Part shown: piece by piece, positions 19,281 to 27,785 of the stretch | Position numbering within the stretch: the first letter of the stretch is position 1 | Layout of the letters: each line of letters begins with the position of its first letter | Assembly (NCBI RefSeq): GCF_005503535.1 | Contig: NZ_SCNN01000013.1 | Location: forward strand, 151,896-215,895 | DNA length: 64,000 nucleotides | Origin: Mesorhizobium comanense | GTDB lineage: Bacteria; Pseudomonadota; Alphaproteobacteria; Rhizobiales; Rhizobiaceae | Direction of reading: 5' to 3' | The notes under the pieces: model-generated | What the model was told of the DNA's origin: nothing | Seen by the model: only the letters and a program-made list of their open reading frames with translations | The model's database searches: none | Program-made: the position numbers and the translations under genes

Positions 19281-19450
19281 GGGCGTCGTCCCTTTGTTCG
19301 CATGGTGGGGATGTCCCGGCTCAAACGTCGCAACATGCCGGCGGTTCCCCTCGATGGCCGTAAAAACGCCCTTCGCGCCTTTCCATGTCCGCGGCTGCGC
19401 GTTACGGTTGCGGCCTCCCTCGACACGCTCCCCGGATTTCAAGGAAAATT

Positions 19451-20116
19451 ATGTTTGCAGGCAGAAAATTCGCCGCCTTCCTCTTCGACATGGACGGCAC
19501 CCTCATCAATTCGATCGCCTCGGCGGAGCGGGTGTGGAGCGATTGGGCACGCGGCCACGGCCTCGACGTCGCCGCCTTCCTGCCGACCATCCACGGCGTG
19601 CGGGCGATCGAGACCATCACCAACCTTGCCCTTCCCGGCGTCGACCCCGCGCATGAGGCCGACCTGCTGCTGAAGGCCGAGGCCGCCGATCTGGACGGCA
19701 TCGTGCCGATCCCCGGCGCCGTGGCGTTTCTCAATGCGCTGCCGCCTGAGCGCTGGGCGATCGTAACCTCGGCGCCACGCTCGCTGGCGCTCGCGCGCAT
19801 GAAGGTCGCCGGCATTCCCGTGCCCACGGTTCTCGTCGCGGCGGAAGACGTATCACGGGGCAAGCCGGCGCCCGACTGTTTTCAGCTTGGGGCGAAACGT
19901 CTCGGCTTCGAAGCGCGCGACTGCCTGGTGTTCGAGGATGCTCCGGCCGGCATCGCGGCGGCAGAGGCGGCGGAAGCTTCGGTCATGGTCATCAATGCCA
20001 CGCACCCGCATCCGGTGCCGACGCATCATGCCGCGATATCGGACTACGGCGCGGTCGGCATCACCGTCGACGATCGCGGCTGGCTGGCGATCGAGCCGCA
20101 ACGCGACGCCGCCTGA
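19451..20116 (+). CDS. HAD family hydrolase, sugar phosphatase-like
   Basis: A 221-residue phosphatase of the haloacid dehalogenase superfamily (beta-phosphoglucomutase-like subgroup with an alpha-helical cap). Motif I is DMDGT at 13-17, with nucleophile D13 and acid D15. Motif II is the serine/threonine in WAIVTSAP, motif III is the lysine of RGKPAPDCF, and motif IV is VFEDAPAGIAA. Close in pattern to YfbT-type sugar phosphatases; the substrate is not known. The start is ATG 19451 (MFAGRKFAAFLFDMDG). Confidence 0.92.
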   Translation: MFAGRKFAAFLFDMDGTLINSIASAERVWSDWARGHGLDVAAFLPTIHGVRAIETITNLALPGVDPAHEADLLLKAEAADLDGIVPIPGAVAFLNALPPERWAIVTSAPRSLALARMKVAGIPVPTVLVAAEDVSRGKPAPDCFQLGAKRLGFEARDCLVFEDAPAGIAAAEAAEASVMVINATHPHPVPTHHAAISDYGAVGITVDDRGWLAIEPQRDAA

Positions 20117-20147
20117 TCAGCACCGGCTTCACCTGAATATCGACCAC

Positions 20148-20369
20148 CTAAAAGTCGCTGGTAAGGCCCTTGACCTCCCAGTCGCCGTAGCGGCCGGGTT
20201 CCCTGCCGCCGCGGCCGCCGATTTCCTTCGGCAGGGCCGCTTCTTTCTCGCGATATTCGCCGCGCCTCGCCTCGGCTTCGGCCAGGGCGCGGCGCGCGGC
20301 GGGGCTCAATTCCCTTGGCGGCGTGTCGTTCGCAGTGCCGGTGGGCGTTTTACTGGTTTCGTCGTTCAT
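20148..20369 (-). CDS. DUF1674 protein, succinate dehydrogenase assembly factor 4-like
   Basis: A 73-residue protein whose C-terminal 30 residues match the DUF1674/SDHAF4 motif: PKEIGGRGGREPGRYGDWE and then a short tail ending TSDF. The eukaryotic relative binds the flavinylated SdhA subunit and protects it before complex II assembly. The bacterial members, typical of alphaproteobacteria, are presumed to do the same. The N-terminal half is polar and rich in proline and alanine, as usual. It is encoded alone, divergent from htpX with about 100 bp between starts. Confidence 0.88.
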   Translation of the reverse strand: MNDETSKTPTGTANDTPPRELSPAARRALAEAEARRGEYREKEAALPKEIGGRGGREPGRYGDWEVKGLTSDF

Positions 20370-20471
20370 GCGATATCTCGGGCGGATTGAAACGGCAGCA
20401 AGCCTTTCCCATCATATAGCGATGAGCTTGAGGGATCGACCCCTTTCACCACGAACGGACAGGAGCAGACG

Positions 20472-21494
20472 ATGAACACCATCCGCACCGCCATGCTTCT
20501 TGCCGCGATGACCGCGCTGTTCATGGGCGTCGGCTTCCTGATCGGCGGCACGGGCGGCATGATGATCGCCTTGCTGGTCGCCGCCGGCACCAACCTGTTC
20601 AGCTACTGGAATGCCGACAAGATGGTGCTGTCGATGAACCGCGCCGTCGAGGTCGACGAGAAAAACGCGCCTGAATTCCACGCCATCGTCCAGGCGCTGG
20701 CCAAGCAGGCCGGCCTGCCCATGCCCAGGACCTATCTGATCGACAATCCGCAGCCCAATGCCTTCGCCACCGGCCGCAACCCGCAGAATGCGGCGGTTGC
20801 CGCCTCCACCGGCCTGCTTGAGCGGCTGACCCATGAGGAGGTCGCGGCCGTCATGGCGCATGAGCTCGCGCACGTCCAGCACCGCGACACGCTGACCATG
20901 ACCATCGTCGCCACCTTTGCCGGCGCCATCTCGATGCTCGGCAATTTCGCCTTCTTTCTTGGCGGCAACCGCAACAACAACAGCCCTTTCGGCTTTGTCG
21001 GCGTGTTGGCGGCAATGATCGTGGCGCCCTTCGCCGCCATGATCGTGCAGATGGCGGTCAGCCGCACCCGCGAATACGAGGCCGACCGGCGTGGCGCCGA
21101 AATCTGTGGGCACCCGCTGTGGCTGGCCTCCGCCCTTGACAAGATCGCTCGCGGGGCAGAACGCATTCCCAACCCCGATGCGGAGCGCAATCCGGCGATG
21201 GCGCATCTCTTCATCATCAATCCCCTGCATGGCGAGCGCATGGATAGTCTGTTCTCCACCCACCCCAGCACCGAGAACCGCATCGCCGCGCTACAGGCGA
21301 TGGCGCGCCAGATGGGCGGCGGCGGTTCGCAGGGCACACAATCCCGGGCGCCGGCACCGACCGAGACAGAAGAGCCGCAATCGGCCGGCCCCTGGGGCAA
21401 GCCCGCTGCGCCACAGCAGCCGGTTGAACCCGCCGAGCCCAAATCCAACCCATGGGGCCGCAACCCCACCGGACCCAAGGGCCGGTGGCAGTGA
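20472..21494 (+). CDS. htpX: Membrane zinc metalloprotease HtpX
   Basis: A 340-residue inner-membrane M48 protease that degrades misfolded membrane proteins. Transmembrane segments are at about 8-25 and 28-45, with further ones around 145-200. The zinc motif HELAH is at 130-134 in VMAHELAHVQHRD, and the third ligand glutamate lies in REYEADRRGAE. The C-terminus is extended by a proline-rich tail of about 60 residues, common in rhizobial HtpX. Its TGA overlaps the GTG start of the methyltransferase gene (GTGA), suggesting a two-gene operon, an arrangement I recall from related genomes. Confidence 0.96.
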   Translation: MNTIRTAMLLAAMTALFMGVGFLIGGTGGMMIALLVAAGTNLFSYWNADKMVLSMNRAVEVDEKNAPEFHAIVQALAKQAGLPMPRTYLIDNPQPNAFATGRNPQNAAVAASTGLLERLTHEEVAAVMAHELAHVQHRDTLTMTIVATFAGAISMLGNFAFFLGGNRNNNSPFGFVGVLAAMIVAPFAAMIVQMAVSRTREYEADRRGAEICGHPLWLASALDKIARGAERIPNPDAERNPAMAHLFIINPLHGERMDSLFSTHPSTENRIAALQAMARQMGGGGSQGTQSRAPAPTETEEPQSAGPWGKPAAPQQPVEPAEPKSNPWGRNPTGPKGRWQ

Positions 21495-22879
21495 GCGTGA
21501 CAGGTAGAGCACCCCGGCGAAAAGTCGCCAGCGATCACGAACACAGTGACAGCGGCGAGTTCGTCGCCGGCCTCGCCGCCCGCAAGGCGGCGGCGCGCCT
21601 TCTGGCGGCCGTCATCGACGCCAGGACGCCGCTCGACGGTTTAACCGACCACGAGAACGGCCATCCGCAATACAAGGCGCTCGACCTGCGTGACCGTGGC
21701 TTGGTGCGCGCCATCCTCGTCACCGCGCTGCGCTTCCGCATGACCATCACGGGGCTGCTGGCGCGGCGGCTGGAAAAGCCGCTCCCGCCCAATGCCACCG
21801 CTTTGTCGCACATACTGCATGTGGCCGCCGCACAGATCCTGTTCCTCGACATTCCCGACAGCGCCGCCGTCGACCTGGCGGTGACGCACGCCAAGTCCGA
21901 TCCGCGCACGCAGCGCTTTTCGGGCCTGGTCAACGGCGTGCTGCGCACGCTGGCGCGTGGCAAGGAAGCAGAACTCCCAGCCGCCCTTGCCGCCACAGAC
22001 GAGGCGCCAAAGTGGTTTTCGGACCGGCTGAAGGCCGCCTATGGGCCTGACAAAGCCACGCAGATCCTTTCCGCTCATCGCGTCGAGGCGCCGGTCGATT
22101 TCTCGGTCAAGGCCGATCCGGAACTCTGGGCGGAAAAGCTCGGCGGTATTGTCCTGCCGACGGGGACGGTGCGGGTCGAGAAGCTTTCGGCTGCCGTCAC
22201 GGAGCTGCCCGGTTTCGCCGAGGGCGCGTGGTGGGTCCAGGATGCCGCGGCCAGCCTGCCGGCAAGACTTTTCGGCGATGTCGCGGGATTGCGTGTCGCC
22301 GATCTCTGTGCGGCGCCTGGCGGCAAGACGGCTCAACTCATCCTGGCCGGCGCCAAGGTCACCGCCGTCGACACGTCGAAGAACCGGCTGGCGCGGCTGA
22401 CGCAGAATCTCAGCCGTCTCGGCCTTTCGGCCGACATCGTCCAGGCCGACCTGCTCAAATATGAACCCGCCCAGCTGTTCGACGCCGTGCTGCTCGATGG
22501 GCCCTGCTCTTCGACCGGCACGGTGCGGCGCCACCCCGACGTGCCATGGACCAAGACAATGGCCGACGTCGAGAAGCTCGCCGACCTGCAGCACCGATTG
22601 CTCGCCCGCGCCGTCACCCTGGTCAGGCCCGGCGGCCGTATCGTCTTTTCCAACTGTTCGCTCGACCCGCTGGAGGGCGAGGATCTGCATCGTGCCTTCC
22701 TGGCGCAGACAGAAACGGTCGTCGACGATCCCCTGCATCGGGGCGAGATCGCCGGCATCGATCCGTTCCTGACGGCGCAAGGCACACTTCGCACCACGCC
22801 CGCCGACCTCGACCTGGGTGCGCCGGAGCGCTCCGGCCTGGACGGCTTCTTCGCAGCGCGCATGCGTCGCGCCGGCTAA
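21491..22879 (+). CDS. rsmB: 16S rRNA (cytosine-C5) methyltransferase, RsmB/Sun family
   Basis: A 462-residue protein with an N-terminal NusB-like RNA-binding domain (about 25-160) and a C-terminal Rossmann methyltransferase. The SAM site is LRVADLCAAPGGKTAQL, motif IV has LLDGPCSSTG, and the catalytic cysteine is in FSNCSLDPLEGE. It methylates C5 of a cytosine in 16S rRNA, or is a close paralogue. The start is taken as GTG 21491, overlapping the htpX stop as GTGA; an upstream ATG at 21452 would overlap htpX by 43 bases and gives no family residues. Confidence 0.92.
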   Translation: MSVTGRAPRRKVASDHEHSDSGEFVAGLAARKAAARLLAAVIDARTPLDGLTDHENGHPQYKALDLRDRGLVRAILVTALRFRMTITGLLARRLEKPLPPNATALSHILHVAAAQILFLDIPDSAAVDLAVTHAKSDPRTQRFSGLVNGVLRTLARGKEAELPAALAATDEAPKWFSDRLKAAYGPDKATQILSAHRVEAPVDFSVKADPELWAEKLGGIVLPTGTVRVEKLSAAVTELPGFAEGAWWVQDAAASLPARLFGDVAGLRVADLCAAPGGKTAQLILAGAKVTAVDTSKNRLARLTQNLSRLGLSADIVQADLLKYEPAQLFDAVLLDGPCSSTGTVRRHPDVPWTKTMADVEKLADLQHRLLARAVTLVRPGGRIVFSNCSLDPLEGEDLHRAFLAQTETVVDDPLHRGEIAGIDPFLTAQGTLRTTPADLDLGAPERSGLDGFFAARMRRAG

Positions 22880-23026
22880 GGGTATAACCATCTGGGTTTG
22901 CTGACTTTTTTAGGGAGGGTCCGGGTCAAAACCCGGTGAGCCGGAGCCGTGCTCAGGAATTCGCCTTCGCACGACTCGTTCAATCATGTAGACTCGCAGC
23001 GGGGTTGAGGACGATCAGGAGGGGTC

Positions 23027-24751
23027 TTGGCACTGGCTGCCAGCAACACGACGCGTCTATGGACGTTGGTCGCGAGGGAGTTCTGGCGCAAGACACGCCG
23101 GCGTTTGCGCGCCGGACCGGTCTATCGCTGGCGCTATTCCGGCCGTACGCCCGAACGCGTCCTGATCGCGCCGCCGGACCTCAGGCTCGCCGACCCCCAG
23201 ATCGCGCTCGAAATCTACTATGGCCGCTACCCCCTGTCGGGGCACCTTGTCGAAACTGGCGGCAAATCGCCCTTCCAGATCAGTGTTCCCAACCATGGCT
23301 GGCTGAAGACGCTGCATGGCTTCCGCTGGCTGCGCCACATGCGCGCCGCTGGTACCGAGCTCGCCGCCGCCAATGCGCGCGCTCTGGTGTCCGACTGGAT
23401 CACCATGCATGGCAGCCATATATCGGGCGTCGCCTGGGAGCCCGGCACGACGGCCAAGCGCATCATCGCCTGGCTGCAGCATTCATCGGTGGTGCTGCAG
23501 GGCGCCGAGTTCCCCTTCTACCGCGCCTTCCTGAAATCGCTGGCAATCCAGATACGGTACCTCAGGTCGATGGCGCGCGAAATGCCCGACGGCAAGGACC
23601 GGCTGCGGGCGCGGGTGGCGCTCGCCTTCGCGGCCCTTTCCCTGCCGGCGCCCGCCTCGGCCCTGCGCGGCGCCACACGCAACCTCGCCGAGGAACTCAA
23701 CCGGCAGATCCTCGCCGACGGCGGCCATATCTCACGCAATCCGATGACGGTTCTGGAAATCCTGGCCGACCTTCTGCCGCTACGGCAGACCTACGCCAAC
23801 CAGGCGGAGACGCCGCCGCAGGCGCTGATCGGCGCTATCGACCGCATGCTGCCGGCTCTGCGCTTCTTCCGCCACCAGGATGGCAGCCTCGCCCGCTTCA
23901 ACGGCATGGGCGCCACCATCCACGACCGCATCGCCACCATCCTGCGCCATGACGACACCGCCGGGGCGCCGCTCCTGCACGCGCCGCATTCCGGTTATGA
24001 GCGCCTCTCGATGGGCGGCACCACCGTCATTGCCGATACCGGCCTGCCGCCACCCGTCGACGTGTCGAACGCGGCTCATGCCGGCTGCCTTGCCTTCGAA
24101 CTGTCGTCGGGCCGCCAGCACTATATCGTCAATGCCGGCATCGACACCTATGGCGCGGCCGAGTTCCGGCCGCTGGCCCGCGCCACGGCCGCCCACTCGA
24201 CCGCCACCATCAACGACACCTCGTCGGCACGCTTCACCCATTCGCTGCGGGTCAACGACCAGCTCGGATCGCCTTTGATCGGCGGCCCGCAGCACGTGCA
24301 ATGCAAGCGGATCGACCAGAAAGGCGTTCACGGCTTCATCGCCCGCCATGACGGCTACCTCCAGCGCTTCGGCTTCCTGCATGAGCGCGAGCTGAAACTC
24401 TCCTCGAACGGCAATGTGCTGACGGGCCGGGACAGGTTCCAGCGGCCCGGCAACGGAGCCATCCGCAACAATGGCCGCGACTTCATCACCGTGCGCTTCC
24501 ACATCCACCCCGACATCAATCTCCTGCAGGACGAACATGACCGGCTCGTGCTGGCCGCCGACCAGGCCGACACCTGGGTGTTCACGTCGGAAGAAGTGGT
24601 GCCCGAGGTCGAGGAATCGATCTATTTTGCCGGCCTTGGAGGCCCGCGCCGCAGCCGTCAGATCGTGCTTGCCTTCAAGGCATCCGATGTCAACGAGGTC
24701 CACTGGCAACTGACGCGCACCGCGATCGCTGGTTATCCCGAACACAACTGA
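23027..24751 (+). CDS. Heparinase II/III family protein
   Basis: A 574-residue protein of the family typically found downstream of the 16S methyltransferase gene in Rhizobiales. It has an alpha-helical toroid N-terminal region (about 60-330) and a beta-sandwich heparinase II/III-like C-terminal domain (about 340-560). Marks are HGSHISGVAWEPGTTAKRIIAWL, the segment FFRHQDGSLARFNGMG, HSTATINDTSSARF, and VHGFIARHDGYLQRFGFLHERE. No signal peptide is seen. The substrate, presumably an acidic polysaccharide, is unproven. It starts at a TTG (23027) just after an AGGAGG. Confidence 0.85.
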   Translation: MALAASNTTRLWTLVAREFWRKTRRRLRAGPVYRWRYSGRTPERVLIAPPDLRLADPQIALEIYYGRYPLSGHLVETGGKSPFQISVPNHGWLKTLHGFRWLRHMRAAGTELAAANARALVSDWITMHGSHISGVAWEPGTTAKRIIAWLQHSSVVLQGAEFPFYRAFLKSLAIQIRYLRSMAREMPDGKDRLRARVALAFAALSLPAPASALRGATRNLAEELNRQILADGGHISRNPMTVLEILADLLPLRQTYANQAETPPQALIGAIDRMLPALRFFRHQDGSLARFNGMGATIHDRIATILRHDDTAGAPLLHAPHSGYERLSMGGTTVIADTGLPPPVDVSNAAHAGCLAFELSSGRQHYIVNAGIDTYGAAEFRPLARATAAHSTATINDTSSARFTHSLRVNDQLGSPLIGGPQHVQCKRIDQKGVHGFIARHDGYLQRFGFLHERELKLSSNGNVLTGRDRFQRPGNGAIRNNGRDFITVRFHIHPDINLLQDEHDRLVLAADQADTWVFTSEEVVPEVEESIYFAGLGGPRRSRQIVLAFKASDVNEVHWQLTRTAIAGYPEHN

Positions 24752-24781
24752 CAGACAGACTGCAATCCCGACCGGCCGGGA

Positions 24782-25399
24782 TCATCCCGTTCGCGCCGAG
24801 AAGGCCTGCTCGGCAAGCCCCAGCGTATAGGTTGCGACAGCGGGCGGCCACGATCGGACAAGTCCCCGGAAACACTGCTCGCGATCCGCGAACAAGGCCC
24901 GCGCCGCCTCCTCGAAACCGGGAAAATCGCCGGCGACCGCCGACATGAAGCGGTATGCGGCCTCACGCGCCATCCGCATCCGGTCCTCATCTGTGGCCGA
25001 GCGCCGGGCCTCATCCACCAGCCGCCGCAGCGCCTGCGAAGCACCGCCTGGTTGCGACGCAAGCCATTCCCACTGCCTCGGCAGAAGTGTCACCTCGCGC
25101 GCGACAACACCGAGCCTCGGCCTGCCGCGCCCTCGTGTTTTCGAGCCGGGATCGCCGTCTGGCAGTCCGCCATCACTTTCTTTCCGATCCACCGATACGG
25201 CAAGCCGAGCCGAGATATCGGCAGCCGAGCCGCGCAAATCCAGATCGACCACCGCGCCGGTCGCGTCATCGAACACCAGCATCGGTTCCGTGCCGGCGGC
25301 CGCGGATTTCATCGCGAGCGCGACATCGACCAGCGTCCCGCGTGCCAGGATGCGATCGCCGGCAAAAGCCGTATAGCGCCCGGCGCTCAGCATCGTCAT
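24782..25399 (-). CDS. DUF2239 family protein
   Basis: A 205-residue soluble protein matching DUF2239 along its length: TAFAGDRILARGTL at the start, GRGRPRLGVVAREVTLLPRQ in the middle, WLASQPGGASQALRRLVDEA, and a C-terminal helix set. The function is unknown; I know of no characterised member. The start ATG 25399 is preferred to a TTG two codons upstream. It is divergent from a GIY-YIG protein, and the gap holds a near-perfect 26-bp palindrome. This suggests the two genes answer to one DNA-binding regulator not encoded next to them. Confidence 0.88.
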   Translation of the reverse strand: MTMLSAGRYTAFAGDRILARGTLVDVALAMKSAAAGTEPMLVFDDATGAVVDLDLRGSAADISARLAVSVDRKESDGGLPDGDPGSKTRGRGRPRLGVVAREVTLLPRQWEWLASQPGGASQALRRLVDEARRSATDEDRMRMAREAAYRFMSAVAGDFPGFEEAARALFADREQCFRGLVRSWPPAVATYTLGLAEQAFSARTG

Positions 25400-25444
25400 C
25401 GGCAAGCTCGCATGGGACTTCTCTTAGCTATACCTCGTCACAGC

Positions 25445-25470
25445 GTCAATATTACCCGGGTAAAATTGAC
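25445..25470. promoter_or_regulatory. 26-bp palindromic operator between DUF2239 and GIY-YIG genes
   Basis: GTCAAT (25445-25450) and ATTGAC (25465-25470) flank the perfect 12-bp palindrome TTACCCGGGTAA (25452-25463). Across 13 pairs only 25451/25464 fail to match. The centre lies 46 bp upstream of the DUF2239 start and 61 bp upstream of the GIY-YIG start. Such length and symmetry point to a dimeric regulator of the TetR, GntR or MarR kind. The regulator is unknown. Confidence 0.8.
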
Positions 25471-25518
25471 AGGGCCCAATTCTTGATCTATTGGCGGCCC
25501 CGACGAAAGGCTTGCAGG

Positions 25519-25842
25519 ATGATCGACCGCAAAGAGGCAATCGCCGCCTACAGGAAACGTGAAGTGATCCCGGGCATCTACGCGCTCCATTGCAGGGCCA
25601 CGGGACAGAGGTGGGTCGGCTACTCACCGGACATGAGCACCGTGCAGAACCGGTTGTGGTTCACGCTGAGATTGGGGAGCCATCCCTCGAAGGATTTGCA
25701 GGCCGCCTGGAATGACAGCGGCGCGGATGCGCTTCTGTTCGAGACAGTCGAGCGGTTCGATGCCGACAAGGCGCCCGCGGGAGCCGCGCTCCAGGCATGC
25801 CTGGCGCGATGGCGCGGCGCGTTGAACGCCCTGCCCGCGTAG
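25519..25842 (+). CDS. GIY-YIG nuclease superfamily protein
   Basis: A 107-residue small protein with a degenerate GIY-YIG fold: GIY at 19-21 in PGIYALHCRATG, the YIG position as WVGYSP at 32-37, and an arginine at R45. The metal-binding glutamate may be E75. Stand-alone GIY-YIG proteins of this kind are common and mostly uncharacterised, so nuclease activity is not assured. ATG 25519 is chosen; upstream in-frame codons run into the operator. It shares a divergent control region with the DUF2239 gene, a pairing that hints at a common regulon. Confidence 0.8.
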   Translation: MIDRKEAIAAYRKREVIPGIYALHCRATGQRWVGYSPDMSTVQNRLWFTLRLGSHPSKDLQAAWNDSGADALLFETVERFDADKAPAGAALQACLARWRGALNALPA

Positions 25843-25907
25843 ATCAGGATGACGTTTCGCTGAATCTCGGCTCGTCGTTGGACGATCTTTCCGAGAATCG
25901 GCTCTGT

Positions 25908-25926
25908 CTTTCGGGGTCATGCTCCA
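25908..25926. repeat. Remnant of the GCATGATC palindromic repeat
   Basis: TTTCGGGGTCATGCTCCAA resembles one arm of the palindrome at 7250-7294 (TTTTCGG...GATCATGCTCCAA), with the other arm missing. It lies between the GIY-YIG gene and purH. Confidence 0.45.
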
Positions 25927-26002
25927 AGGCCTGGTTTGATTTCCAGGCCTCATGTGCTACGGCGCGGGCATCCACCCACACCAGTCGTGAAAGGCCGCGC
26001 CC

Positions 26003-27619
26003 ATGGCCATCGCCGCCAAGAATATTCCCGCACCGGATCTCGTGCCCGTGCGCCGCGCCTTGCTTTCGGTCTTCGACAAGACCGGACTGATCGATTTCGC
26101 CAGGGCACTGGCTTCGGCAGGTGTCGAGCTGGTCTCGACCGGCGGCACTGCGAAAGCCATAGCCGAAGCGGGAATGGCCGTGCGCGATGTCTCCGAGCTC
26201 ACGGACTTCCCCGAAATCATGGACGGCCGTGTCAAGACGCTGCACCCTTCCGTGCATGGCGCGCTGCTTGGGGTGCGCGACGATCCGGAGCATGCGGCCG
26301 CGATGCGCAAATACGGCATCGAGCCGATCGACCTGCTCGTCTGCAATCTCTACCCGTTCGAGGAGGTCCGCCGCTCCGGCGCCGACTATGCCGCGATCGT
26401 GGAAAACATAGACATTGGCGGCCCGGCCATGATCCGTGCCTCTGCCAAGAACCACGGCTATGTCGCCGTTGTCACCGACCCCGGCGACTATGCGTCCGTG
26501 CTCAACGCGCTGGAGATGAACATCGGCTCACTGTCGCTGGACTTCCGCAAGAAGCTGGCGGCCAAGGCCTTCGCCCGCACCGCCAGCTATGACGCGGCGA
26601 TCTCCGGGTGGTTCGCCGAGGCGCTGGAGATCGAGCATCCGACCTGGGGCGCCTTCGGCGGCAGGCTGGCCGAGGTGATGCGATATGGCGAGAACCCGCA
26701 CCAGAGCGCCGGCTTCTACGTCAACGGCGACAAGCGGCCGGGTGTCGCCACCGCGCGCCAACTGCAGGGCAAGCAGCTGTCCTACAACAACATCAACGAC
26801 ACCGACGCCGCCTTCGAACTGGCCGGCGAGTTCGATCCAGCGCGTTCGGCGGCCGTCGCAATCATCAAGCACGCCAATCCATGCGGCGTCGCCGAGGCTG
26901 CCTCATTGAAGGCCGCCTACGCCAAGGCGCTGGCCTGCGACCCGGTCTCGGCCTTTGGCGGCATCGTCGCCGTCAATCGCACCCTCGACGCCGAAGCGGC
27001 CGAGGAGATCGTGAAAACCTTCACCGAGGTGATCATCGCGCCCGATGCCACCGACGAGGCCGCGGCGATCGTTGCGGCGAAGAAGAATCTGCGTCTGCTG
27101 GTCACTGGCGGCCTGCCGGACCCGCGCGCGGCCGGCACCACCGTCAAATCCGTTTCCGGCGGGCTACTGGTCCAGGGCCGCGACAATGCCGTGGTCGACG
27201 ACCTCGAACTCAAGGTCGTGACCAGGCGCGCGCCGACACCGGCTGAGATGGCCGACCTGAAATTCGCCTTCCGTGTCGCCAAGCACGTCAAGTCGAACGC
27301 CATCGTCTATGTCAGGGACGGCGCCACCGTCGGCATCGGCGCCGGCCAGATGAGCCGGGTCGATTCCTCTCGAATCGCCGCCCGCAAGGCGCTCGATGCG
27401 GCCGAAGCGGCGGGCATGGCCGAACCGCTCACCAAAGGATCGGTCGTCGCCTCGGACGCTTTCTTCCCCTTCGCCGACGGCCTGCTGTCCGCCATCGAAG
27501 CCGGCGCCACCGCCGTCATCCAGCCCGGCGGCTCGATGCGCGACGACGACGTGATCGCGGCCGCCGATGCGCACGGCATCGCCATGGTGTTCACGGGCGT
27601 CAGGCATTTCCGGCACTGA
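26003..27619 (+). CDS. purH: Bifunctional AICAR formyltransferase / IMP cyclohydrolase
   Basis: A 538-residue enzyme for the last two steps of de novo IMP synthesis. It transfers a formyl group from 10-formyl-tetrahydrofolate to AICAR and then closes the ring. The N-terminal cyclohydrolase domain has VSTGGTAKAIAEAG, the MDGRVKTLHP motif, and NLYPFE. The C-terminal transformylase has RYGENPHQSAGFY, the catalytic K-H in IIKHANPCGVA, and VVASDAFFPFADG with a closing GVRHFRH. The length is typical. It starts at ATG 26003 (MAIAAKNIP). A family B repeat follows its stop. Confidence 0.98.
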   Translation: MAIAAKNIPAPDLVPVRRALLSVFDKTGLIDFARALASAGVELVSTGGTAKAIAEAGMAVRDVSELTDFPEIMDGRVKTLHPSVHGALLGVRDDPEHAAAMRKYGIEPIDLLVCNLYPFEEVRRSGADYAAIVENIDIGGPAMIRASAKNHGYVAVVTDPGDYASVLNALEMNIGSLSLDFRKKLAAKAFARTASYDAAISGWFAEALEIEHPTWGAFGGRLAEVMRYGENPHQSAGFYVNGDKRPGVATARQLQGKQLSYNNINDTDAAFELAGEFDPARSAAVAIIKHANPCGVAEAASLKAAYAKALACDPVSAFGGIVAVNRTLDAEAAEEIVKTFTEVIIAPDATDEAAAIVAAKKNLRLLVTGGLPDPRAAGTTVKSVSGGLLVQGRDNAVVDDLELKVVTRRAPTPAEMADLKFAFRVAKHVKSNAIVYVRDGATVGIGAGQMSRVDSSRIAARKALDAAEAAGMAEPLTKGSVVASDAFFPFADGLLSAIEAGATAVIQPGGSMRDDDVIAAADAHGIAMVFTGVRHFRH

Positions 27620-27628
27620 GGGTTTCTT

Positions 27629-27772
27629 CCTTCTCCCCTTGTGGGAGAAGGTGGATCGGCGCGGAGCGCCGAGACGGATGAGGGGTGCTCCAGCGGAGTG
27701 AGGCGTAGGTGTTCCCTGGAGCACCCCTCATCCGTCGCCTGCGGCGACACCTTCTCCCACAAGGGGAGAAGG
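27629..27772. repeat. Family B intergenic palindrome
   Basis: A 144-bp inverted repeat. The left arm is CCTTCTCCCCTTGTGGGAGA...GACGGATGAGGGGTGCTCC and the right arm its near-exact reverse complement, GGAGCACCCCTCATCCGTC...TTCTCCCACAAGGGGAGAAG. About 26 bp separate them, and each arm contains its own small hairpin. It lies between the convergent purH and the Atg22-like gene, where it could also act as a bidirectional terminator. Similar elements are frequent in rhizobial genomes. Confidence 0.8.
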
Positions 27773-27785
27773 GAAAAGGTCGCGC

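Noticed and set aside
18234..19673. A 479-codon plus-strand frame over the transglutaminase-like gene
   Set aside because: Antisense shadow that runs into the HAD gene in the wrong frame.
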